Below are positions 1 to 6,305 of a DNA stretch of 8,596 bases, in pieces (positions within the stretch are counted from its first letter, which is position 1; each line of letters starts with the position of its first letter). Made by a program: the position numbers and the translations under genes. The stretch lies in NCBI GenBank assembly GCA_017989935.1, contig JAGNOY010000067.1, positions 1 through 8,596 of the forward strand, read 5' to 3'. Source of the DNA: Chitinophagaceae bacterium. Its GTDB lineage: Bacteria > Bacteroidota > Bacteroidia > Chitinophagales > Chitinophagaceae. The notes under the pieces are model-generated. The model made no database searches. It was not told the DNA's origin and saw only the letters and a program-made list of their open reading frames with translations.

Positions 1-1148
1 GGTAAACCTGGCAAACCTCCGATGGCAAATTGAGTGGCTGTGGCATCACTCGAACCATCAATAGCAACCGGTGTATTGACTAATGTGTTTATGGTCATTT
101 TCTTTTTAATAGGCTGACATCCACTCGAAGTGAATCCAGCATAAGATGCACCATTTGAATATTGACAAATTGTATCGAATAAAAGTGATACTGTTGGTTT
201 ATAATTTGTTGTAGAATCTGTTCTTGAATTGTTTGTCAAATTAGCATCAGTTACACCACTCACTGTAGCGGTTGCATTAGCATAATAAGTACCTCCGTTA
301 GAAAAATCAATATTGCTAATTGTAGCATTTATGCAATTACAAGGTGCTAAAGTGCCACTATTTAAATTCAAACTTGCTGTTTGCGGGCTTCCAGGACCAG
401 TAATATTGAAATTTACATTTACATTATTGGTGGCAAAGTTATAAGTCTGAGTAGATTTATTACAAACGATAGCACTTACATTTTGATTGTTAGCATTACA
501 AATTGAATTAGCATTTGGGAGAGTTATACTTTTAACTTGAATATCTGTATAGGTATTCAATGGTGCTACAGTGATACTACCATCGAAAAAATAAGGCGTA
601 TTCCAACCTAAATTATCCCAAGTAAAATAACCTACATTGCCGCCAACACCTGCAAAGTTTCCTACTAATAAATCTACCCCACCTCCAGAAAATATATTAG
701 GCGTGGCTGTTGCACCTCTTACTGAAGTTCCCTTTGTTCCTTGAAGTGCAAATCGATATGTTGCATTAGCTGGAATAGTAAGTCCAATACAATCAAAAGG
801 TGTAACAAATGAATTAAATACTGTGGTCGAAAAGACTGAATCCGAAGAAATTGGACCTAACCAAGTAGAAGGACCATATACATAAGGTGCCGCAGGATAT
901 GGAACTCCACCTTGTGAAGTGGTAGAATAATAAAGTTTATATCCATTTTCTGCAAACAAAGGCCCCTGTAAATTAGTAATATTTGTTAAAATCACTGGAA
1001 AGGCATTATTATTTCTGACAGAAAAAGTAACTGCAGTAACGCCTGTGCTAAAAGTGGTAGCTAATGGCGGATAAGCAGTAGTAATAGTAGTTTGCGCATA
1101 AATCATTGAAAAATTCAACAAGAGTAAAGCAGTCAAAATTGATTTCAT
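1..1148 (-). CDS. Secreted Asn/Thr/Ser-rich surface protein, N-terminal part (3' end outside window)
   Basis: Reading the minus strand from the ATG at 1148 gives 382 uninterrupted codons running off the left edge, so the protein is larger than shown. Residues 1-18 are a classic signal peptide (short basic start, Leu-rich core, ending Ile-Tyr-Ala) with likely cleavage before Gln19. The mature part is rich in Thr, Asn, Ser, Gly and aromatic residues, as expected of extracellular beta-sandwich domains. One globular block covers about 20-200; a second region from about 205 carries several Cys (217, 229, 270, 272, 328, 344), and about 260-320 has the alternating pattern of CARDB/Ig-like modules. 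Large Bacteroidota proteins of this type are often type IX secretion substrates with a C-terminal sorting domain, but that end is not visible here. Function unknown: adhesin, matrix protein or exoenzyme scaffold are all possible. Reading frame and export are secure; the family is not. Confidence 0.8.
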   Translation of the reverse strand, partial: MKSILTALLLLNFSMIYAQTTITTAYPPLATTFSTGVTAVTFSVRNNNAFPVILTNITNLQGPLFAENGYKLYYSTTSQGGVPYPAAPYVYGPSTWLGPISSDSVFSTTVFNSFVTPFDCIGLTIPANATYRFALQGTKGTSVRGATATPNIFSGGGVDLLVGNFAGVGGNVGYFTWDNLGWNTPYFFDGSITVAPLNTYTDIQVKSITLPNANSICNANNQNVSAIVCNKSTQTYNFATNNVNVNFNITGPGSPQTASLNLNSGTLAPCNCINATISNIDFSNGGTYYANATATVSGVTDANLTNNSRTDSTTNYKPTVSLLFDTICQYSNGASYAGFTSSGCQPIKKKMTINTLVNTPVAIDGSSDATATQFAIGGLPGL

Positions 1149-1164
1149 TTGGTAATATTTGTCA

Positions 1165-1172
1165 TAAATATA
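1165..1172 (-). promoter_or_regulatory. Possible degenerate -7 element for the secreted-protein gene
   Basis: On the minus strand this reads TATATTTA, one base away from the Bacteroidota -7 consensus TAnnTTTG (final G replaced by A). It ends 16 nt before the ATG at 1148, the same distance range as the better elements in this window. With one mismatch in such AT-rich DNA it may be chance. No convincing -33 element was found. Confidence 0.25.
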
Positions 1173-1342
1173 ACAATTTTTTGAATATTCGTTTTAAATT
1201 AATTAACAAAAAGTAAAAAATCAAGCTATTTGTTTGCAAACCTTATAGTTGACACATACTGCAATCAGGCAAATTACGCTTAGATTCACAAAACAAATTT
1301 TTATCTTACAAAATTAAATATCTACAATTTTACTCATTCACT

Positions 1343-1350
1343 TACTTTTG
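1343..1350 (+). promoter_or_regulatory. -7 promoter element (TAnnTTTG) for comA-aroE
   Basis: TACTTTTG matches the Bacteroidota primary-sigma -7 consensus TAnnTTTG exactly. Only four bases (CAAA) separate it from the ATG at 1355, so a start site at the usual distance falls on or next to the start codon and the transcript would be leaderless or nearly so. No clear TTG/TTTG -33 element lies 19-21 nt upstream. Confidence 0.65.
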
Positions 1351-1354
1351 CAAA

Positions 1355-2119
1355 ATGAATTATACATTACCACACATTCCATTTAGAACTGCCAAACCAA
1401 GAGTTGATGGCGTAACCATGGTTATGGACAAAGGACTCAGTATTCAAGAAGTTCATAATTTTTTATCTGTTTCAAATCCCTATGTAGATTTAGTTAAATT
1501 AGGTTTCGGTACTTCGATGGTAACGCCTAATTTAAAAGAAAAATTAAAAGTCTACGCGGATAATGATATGCCCGTATATCTTGGGGGTACACTCTTTGAA
1601 GCATTTGTGATTAGAAATTGTTTCGATGAATATTTAAGTATGATTCAAGAGTTTGGGTTAAAACATGTAGAAGTTTCAGACGGCTCAATTGTTATTCCTC
1701 ATGCAGAAAAATGCGGTTATATCGAAAAATTAGCCAAACATGTGAATGTTTTAAGCGAAGTGGGTAGCAAAGACGCCGCCCATATTATGCCACCTTATAA
1801 ATGGATAGAATTAATGAAAGCTGAATTAGAAGCTGGAAGTTCTTACGTCATAGCAGAAGCACGCGAAGCAGGAAATGTAGGAATTTATAGAAGTAGTGGC
1901 GAAGTAAGAGAAGGTTTGGTCCAAGAAATATTAACCCAAATTCCTGTAGAAAAAATTATTTGGGAAGCACCACAGAAAGCACAACAAGTTTATTTCCTTG
2001 AACTCTGTGGATGTAATGTAAACTTAGGTAATATTGCGCCGAACGAAGTAATTCCTTTAGAGGCTACAAGAGTTGGATTAAGAGGTGATACTTTTATGTT
2101 TTATTTAGATAAAGCTTAG
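1355..2119 (+). CDS. comA: Phosphosulfolactate synthase (ComA family)
   Basis: The 254-residue product matches the ComA/phosphosulfolactate synthase family in length and throughout its sequence. The family is a TIM barrel that adds sulfite to phosphoenolpyruvate to give (2R)-phospho-3-sulfolactate (EC 4.4.1.19), in the cytosol. Recognisable blocks in order are TMVMDKG (21-27), VDLVKLGFGTS (44-54), VYLGGTLFE (74-82), VEVSDGSI (105-112), SEVGSKD (134-140), IAEAREAG (166-173), IIWEAP (201-206) and LEATRVGLRGDT (235-246). The start at 1355 fits: the next Met (22) lies inside a conserved block. In methanogens the product feeds coenzyme M synthesis and in Bacillus it feeds spore sulfolactate. In Bacteroidota the role is not settled; a link to sulfonate or sulfonolipid metabolism is inference only. 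It is first in a two-gene unit with aroE. Family assignment is firm, physiological role is not. Confidence 0.9.
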   Translation: MNYTLPHIPFRTAKPRVDGVTMVMDKGLSIQEVHNFLSVSNPYVDLVKLGFGTSMVTPNLKEKLKVYADNDMPVYLGGTLFEAFVIRNCFDEYLSMIQEFGLKHVEVSDGSIVIPHAEKCGYIEKLAKHVNVLSEVGSKDAAHIMPPYKWIELMKAELEAGSSYVIAEAREAGNVGIYRSSGEVREGLVQEILTQIPVEKIIWEAPQKAQQVYFLELCGCNVNLGNIAPNEVIPLEATRVGLRGDTFMFYLDKA

Positions 2120-2139
2120 GTAATAAACATTTATTTTTT

Positions 2140-2865
2140 GTGAAAAAATTTGGGCTGATAGGTTATCCGCTAGGACATTCATTTTCAAAATCATATTTTG
2201 AAGAGAAATTTGCAGAACAACACATAGAGGCAAGCTATGATAATTTCCCTCTCAAAGAATTAAATGAAATTCCAGCATTGATTCAGCTCAACCAAATTCA
2301 AGGATTTAATGTTACAATCCCTTACAAAGAAAAAATTATACAATATCTAGATGAAATTGACGAAGTCGCTAAACTTATAGGTGCTGTAAATTGCGTTCAA
2401 ATAAAAGAAGGTCGTTTAATAGGCTATAATACTGATGTAATTGGTTTTGAACTTTCACTCATGAAAATTATGCAACAACCTATTCAAGCACTAGTATTTG
2501 GGACAGGAGGTTCGGCACAAGCGGTAAAATTTGTTTTAAGAAAACATCAAATACCTTTTCAATCAGTCAGTAGAAATGAAGCTAAAGATTGTATTACCTA
2601 TGCAGATTTAGATGAAAACGTCATGAAGCAATATCACTTGTTAATTAATACGACTCCTGTTGGAATGTATCCTCATATCGATCAAGTATTACCTCTACCC
2701 TATCAATTTATCAGTAAAAAACATATAGCATTCGATTTGATTTACAATCCGCCCAAAACAAAATTTCTTACATTTTGTGAAGCAGAAGGTGCTCATATTA
2801 AAAATGGGTTAGAAATGCTGTATTATCAGGCCGATGAATCTTGGAGGATTTTCATGAACCAATGA
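2140..2865 (+). CDS. aroE: Shikimate 5-dehydrogenase
   Basis: AroE reduces 3-dehydroshikimate to shikimate with NADPH in the cytosolic aromatic amino-acid/chorismate pathway. At 241 residues it is shorter than the E. coli enzyme (272) but keeps the whole domain plan. The N-terminal substrate domain has GYPLGHSFSKS (8-18, with the shikimate-binding Ser14 and Ser16), NVTIPYK (57-63, catalytic Lys63), GAVN (81-84) and YNTD (96-99, catalytic Asp99). The nucleotide domain has the loop GTGGS (121-125), SRN (144-146), where Arg145 probably contacts the NADPH 2'-phosphate, and INTTPVGMYP (169-178). The C-terminal helix region reads NGLEMLYYQ. Translation begins at GTG, since no ATG or TTG precedes it in frame after the comA stop and it is followed directly by the conserved N-terminal strand. 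It lies 20 nt after comA with no separate promoter element, so co-transcription is likely. Confidence 0.95.
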   Translation: MKKFGLIGYPLGHSFSKSYFEEKFAEQHIEASYDNFPLKELNEIPALIQLNQIQGFNVTIPYKEKIIQYLDEIDEVAKLIGAVNCVQIKEGRLIGYNTDVIGFELSLMKIMQQPIQALVFGTGGSAQAVKFVLRKHQIPFQSVSRNEAKDCITYADLDENVMKQYHLLINTTPVGMYPHIDQVLPLPYQFISKKHIAFDLIYNPPKTKFLTFCEAEGAHIKNGLEMLYYQADESWRIFMNQ

Positions 2866-2883
2866 AATACAATTTGATTTCAT
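2862..2883. repeat. Inverted repeat at the aroE stop / aminopeptidase promoter
   Basis: ATGAAAT (2862-2868) and ATTTCAT (2877-2883) are perfect 7-bp arms around an 8-nt loop. The left arm includes the aroE stop codon and the right arm touches the first base of the downstream -7 element. The stem is weak and AT-rich and no T-run follows, so it is a poor terminator; an operator is possible, and chance is also possible. Confidence 0.35.
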
Positions 2884-2890
2884 ACATTTG
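2883..2890 (+). promoter_or_regulatory. -7 promoter element (TAnnTTTG) for the M1 aminopeptidase gene
   Basis: TACATTTG is an exact match to the Bacteroidota -7 consensus, in the 44-nt gap after aroE and 19 nt before the ATG at 2910. It implies that the aminopeptidase has its own start site with a leader of about 15 nt, rather than depending only on read-through from aroE. The identical octamer serves the ABC operon on the other strand. No good -33 element is seen. Confidence 0.6.
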
Positions 2891-2909
2891 AACCACTAAA
2901 AAAATATTT

Positions 2910-4757
2910 ATGCGAGTATTACTTCTTGTTTCTCTTTGTTTATTCTTGTTTTCTTGCCAACAACAAACAACTGAGAAGATAGAACTCAATAAGGCCATGC
3001 AGACTTATTCAAATTATGAACAAGTTAAAACCACCAAATTATCATGGAAGTACAAAGTAGATTTTGAAAAGAAAGAAATATCTGGCACTGCCATTTGGAG
3101 CTTTAAGAATTTATCAAAAGCTAAAAATATTATTTTTGACACCTATGATTTAACAATAGAAAAAGTACTCGTTGATAATAAGGAAGTGAAGTATTCACTT
3201 TCTAAGCTAGATGAAGTATATGGTAGTGGCTTATTAATTCCGATTCATGAAAATGATTCAGTGGTAATCATTCAATATCATACAGGTGCTAAAGCAACAG
3301 CATTACAATGGCTAGCGCCTTCTCAAACAGCTGGAAAAAAACTGCCTTATTTATTTACTCAATGTGAAAGTATTTACGCCCGATCGCTAGTGCCTTGCCA
3401 AGATGTCCCTGCAATTAGAATTTCTTATGAAGCAGATGCTGAAGTTCCTGTTGGTATGATGGCAGTGATGAGTGCAGAAAATCCCACAGTACAAAATAAG
3501 GAAGGTAAATACCATTTTAATATGGATATCCCTATTCCAACTTACTTAATAGCACTTGCAGTTGGTGATATTAGTTATCAACCTATTGATTCAAGAAGTG
3601 GCGTATACACCGAGACATGCATGTTACAAGAAACGGCAAAAGAATTAAGCGATATACCAAACATGATGAAGGCAGCTGAAGAATTAGGCGGGCCTTATAA
3701 ATGGGGTAAATATGACGTATTGGTTGCTCCGCCATCATTTCCGATTGGGGGTATGGAAAACCCTAAATTAACTTTTGCAACCCCTACAATTATAGCTGGA
3801 GATAAAAGCTTGGTTTCTTTGATTGCGCACGAAATGGCTCATAGTTGGAGCGGTAATTTAGTCACGAATGCAACTTGGGATGATATATGGTTAAATGAAG
3901 GTTTCACTACTTATTTCGAGAGAAGAATCATGGAAAAAATTAGTGGCAAAAGTTACAACGACATGCTGTGGGAACTCGGTTACCAAGACTTACAAAGTGA
4001 TTTAAAAGATCTTGGAAATGATCATCCTGATACAAGATTACGAATAGAGTTACAAGGCAGACATCCAGAAGAAGCATTTACTAATATTCCATATGAAAAA
4101 GGTGCAGTATTTTTAAGAATGCTAGAAGAGAATGTGGGAAGGGAAAAATTTGATCCTTTTATAAATACTTATTTCCAGTCACATGCTTTTATTCCAATGA
4201 CCACCAAAGCTTGTTTAGATTTTATGGATCAAACTTTATTTAAGGATGATACTTCATTAAAAGCAACCTTAAAAATAAATGAATGGGTTTATGAGCCAGG
4301 ATTGCCAGATAATTGCCCTCATACATTTCCAGAAAGATTTAAACAAGTGAATGAGGCCGTGAGTAAATTTGAAAACGGAGGTAAGGCAAATGAAATCCAA
4401 ACAAAAAATTGGTCGACCCATGAATGGTTGCAAATGCTTCGAAAATTATCTCATCCATTATTAGTAGAAAAAATGAAGGATTTAGATCAACAATTTAAAT
4501 TTACAGGAATCGGTAACTGTGAAATTGCAGATGAATGGTATAAACTTGCAATCAATTCGAACTATGAAGCGGCCTACCCTGCCATGGAAGTTTTTCTCTC
4601 CAAAGTAGGAAGGAAAAAATTTCTTGAACCTTTGTATAGTGCGATGATGAACACAGATAAAGGAAAGTTAATGGCTAAATCAATATTCGAGAAATCAAAG
4701 GAAAATTATCATCCACAAACTGCTTCAAAAATTAACAAACTAATTCAAGGAAAATAA
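2910..4757 (+). CDS. M1 family zinc aminopeptidase lipoprotein, leukotriene A4 hydrolase-like
   Basis: This 615-residue protein aligns by eye with human leukotriene A4 hydrolase over its full length. Residues 1-16 form a lipoprotein signal ending in the lipobox LFSC, so Cys16 should be lipidated and the enzyme anchored in the envelope, probably facing the periplasm because no acidic surface-export signal follows. The N-terminal beta domain contains DLTIEKV (80-86) and ALQWLAP (131-137). The catalytic domain has GGMEN (280-284, exopeptidase Glu283), HEMAH (307-311) with the third zinc ligand Glu330, and PYEKG (394-398, transition-state Tyr395). EWVYEPGLP (458-466) leads into the helical C-terminal domain, where Arg568 and Lys570 match the carboxylate-binding Arg563/Lys565. 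The expected activity is removal of N-terminal residues from peptides. Several residues of the human epoxide-hydrolase pocket differ, so lipid-mediator chemistry is not predicted. The ATG is fixed by the signal sequence. The stop lies 2 nt from the opposing gene's stop. Confidence 0.93.
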   Translation: MRVLLLVSLCLFLFSCQQQTTEKIELNKAMQTYSNYEQVKTTKLSWKYKVDFEKKEISGTAIWSFKNLSKAKNIIFDTYDLTIEKVLVDNKEVKYSLSKLDEVYGSGLLIPIHENDSVVIIQYHTGAKATALQWLAPSQTAGKKLPYLFTQCESIYARSLVPCQDVPAIRISYEADAEVPVGMMAVMSAENPTVQNKEGKYHFNMDIPIPTYLIALAVGDISYQPIDSRSGVYTETCMLQETAKELSDIPNMMKAAEELGGPYKWGKYDVLVAPPSFPIGGMENPKLTFATPTIIAGDKSLVSLIAHEMAHSWSGNLVTNATWDDIWLNEGFTTYFERRIMEKISGKSYNDMLWELGYQDLQSDLKDLGNDHPDTRLRIELQGRHPEEAFTNIPYEKGAVFLRMLEENVGREKFDPFINTYFQSHAFIPMTTKACLDFMDQTLFKDDTSLKATLKINEWVYEPGLPDNCPHTFPERFKQVNEAVSKFENGGKANEIQTKNWSTHEWLQMLRKLSHPLLVEKMKDLDQQFKFTGIGNCEIADEWYKLAINSNYEAAYPAMEVFLSKVGRKKFLEPLYSAMMNTDKGKLMAKSIFEKSKENYHPQTASKINKLIQGK

Positions 4758-4759
4758 AA

Positions 4760-5452
4760 TTATTCTTGATCCTGAAAGTCTTGATCTTTTAATTTTGTGT
4801 TGAGTTTATAATTGGTAAATGTCAAATCTATAATACCGATTTCAATTTTGTTATCGTCTTTTTTACTTGATGACTTTTTATTTAAATCAGCGGACATCAT
4901 TTTAGGTATTTTAACCTTCTTCATTTCGATCTGAATACTAATCTTATCTGGTAAAGCATATTTTGTTAATAATCCATATTCATTGAACGTCTCAATAGTA
5001 CCGTTATTTCTTGTGGTAATCTGTGATTTTAAAATGAGTATACGTTTCGTATCTATCCAAAGCTTTCCGAGTATCAATTCTTGATCACTTTTCAAAGGAA
5101 TAATATTCACTATGGCACAATTATTTCCTTTAATGATTTCATAGCCAGAAATTATACTAGTGTATGCATTCGTATCTACTAACATCGCACTAATATTCTC
5201 CATAGGATTTTGTCTTGGCAAGAAAAATATACCCTTAGCTCTAATCTTAAATTTATTAGGCTTTTTGAATAAAACCTTGCCTTGCAAACTGCTCATCTTT
5301 ACCCCAGGTACATTAAAACGCATGAAAATATTCGCCGTGTAATCATTCACTAAATTAAACTTCTTATTGATTTCACGTATCAACACTTTAGGATCTTCGG
5401 CTCGCACATGCAAACTAAAAAGACAACATAATACAAGAAGTAATTTTTTCAT
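4760..5452 (-). CDS. Exported LolA-like protein (outer-membrane lipoprotein carrier-like fold)
   Basis: The 230-residue product begins with a Sec signal peptide (MKKLLLVLCC core, likely cleavage after Ala18), giving a periplasmic protein of about 212 residues. There is no lipobox: the Cys pair at 9-10 lies inside the hydrophobic core. The mature part starts with a helix about 22-38 and continues with strands in the order expected of the LolA/LppX half-barrel fold, including GKVLFKKPNKFKIRAKG (58-74), LGKLWIDTKRILILKS (128-143) and a late ETFNEYG (154-160). A Lys/Ser/Asp-rich stretch at 191-202 looks like an exposed loop. Proteins of this fold bind lipids or acyl chains in a hydrophobic cavity. 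It is last in an operon behind an ABC permease, its ATG sharing one base with the permease stop (TAATG), so translation is probably coupled. The fold is inferred by pattern only; cargo and exact family are unknown. Confidence 0.65.
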   Translation of the reverse strand: MKKLLLVLCCLFSLHVRAEDPKVLIREINKKFNLVNDYTANIFMRFNVPGVKMSSLQGKVLFKKPNKFKIRAKGIFFLPRQNPMENISAMLVDTNAYTSIISGYEIIKGNNCAIVNIIPLKSDQELILGKLWIDTKRILILKSQITTRNNGTIETFNEYGLLTKYALPDKISIQIEMKKVKIPKMMSADLNKKSSSKKDDNKIEIGIIDLTFTNYKLNTKLKDQDFQDQE

Positions 5453-6300
5453 TAGGATTGGATATCTTTTCGATTAAAATAAAAAATGGATGCCGATAAA
5501 AACAATATAATATGCACAATTAACACAAGACATGAAATTAAAATATCATGAAATGGCACAGGGTCTTCAAATAAGCTTTTCCATGAAATCATATGAGTGG
5601 TAAATAAAAATGGCTTGATGAGATCAAAGCTTGGTAAATCAAACATGCCGATAATTGTAAAAACAATGATGATTGCCATCACTGTTACGATAGGCGTAAT
5701 GGAATTGTCCATAATACAAGAAAACAAATGTGCCAAACTCGCCACCACACTTAAAGACAAAAAAGCAATTAAAATTGCAAAGGCCCAACGCCAATTAATA
5801 TCATCTGCTCGAACGATCGTTAATCCTTCACTATTTAAAGCCATCATATCGCCATCTCCAAATATCCATTTCGACACAATTAATGCCATAATACCCAATA
5901 CAATTAATAAAAGTAATGTGTAAAACAAGCCAGCCAACCACTTCGCTACCACAATCTTAGTTCGACTAGCGGGTGTGGATAATAAAAAACGTATCGTGCC
6001 ACTCGCAGTTTCGCTACTCATCAAATCACCTGTAACTAAGGCTACTAACAATGGCATTTGCACAATAAGTGTTTGCAATAAAATAAAGCAAATTAAATTT
6101 CCGTTTAAAACCTTTCCTTGAATATTAAAGGTGTTTTCGAATTGTTGTGTTACAAAAGATAAAATTTCTTTTCCATCATGATAAAAGGCAGTTTGTAACA
6201 TAATACAAATAAATAAAATCACACCAAACCCAATAAAACTCCGGGGACGTTTGATTGTTTTTATCAATTCATTTTTAAGTATAGCAACAAATTCTTTCAT
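5452..6300 (-). CDS. ABC-2 type transporter permease
   Basis: A 282-residue inner-membrane protein with six evident hydrophobic segments, at about 22-39, 66-90, 118-145, 172-196, 202-220 and 252-275, the plan of ABC-2 export permeases. The N-terminus is basic and amphipathic (KNELIKTIKRPRS), the usual elbow helix before TM1. After TM2 comes the family's cytoplasmic signature GDLMSSETASGTIRFLLSTP (91-110) with Arg113 and Lys120 leading into TM3, which contacts the ATPase. A loop of about 35 residues between TM3 and TM4 may face the periplasm. The ATG lies 5 nt after the ATPase stop, and its stop overlaps the next start by one base, so the three genes form one operon. Substrate cannot be read from sequence: drug, peptide, lipid or polysaccharide exporters all use this fold. 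It presumably works as a homodimer with two ATPase subunits. Confidence 0.88.
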   Translation of the reverse strand: MKEFVAILKNELIKTIKRPRSFIGFGVILFICIMLQTAFYHDGKEILSFVTQQFENTFNIQGKVLNGNLICFILLQTLIVQMPLLVALVTGDLMSSETASGTIRFLLSTPASRTKIVVAKWLAGLFYTLLLLIVLGIMALIVSKWIFGDGDMMALNSEGLTIVRADDINWRWAFAILIAFLSLSVVASLAHLFSCIMDNSITPIVTVMAIIIVFTIIGMFDLPSFDLIKPFLFTTHMISWKSLFEDPVPFHDILISCLVLIVHIILFLSASIFYFNRKDIQS

Positions 6301-6305
6301 ATAAA

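Noticed and set aside
1249..1254. TTGACA resembling a sigma-70 -35 box
   Set aside because: No TATAAT-like partner at 16-18 nt, and Bacteroidota promoters use the different TAnnTTTG/TTTG pattern.
2132..2140. TATTTTTTG before aroE as a possible -7 element
   Set aside because: One base too long for TAnnTTTG and overlaps the GTG start codon itself; co-transcription with comA is simpler.
5160..5342. 60-residue open frame on the plus strand inside the LolA-like gene
   Set aside because: Lies wholly antisense to a better supported gene with a signal peptide and operon context; no promoter element or recognisable domain.
5597..5923. 108-residue open frame on the plus strand inside the permease gene
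   Set aside because: Antisense shadow of a membrane-protein gene; composition follows from the complementary hydrophobic codons and no start signal precedes it.
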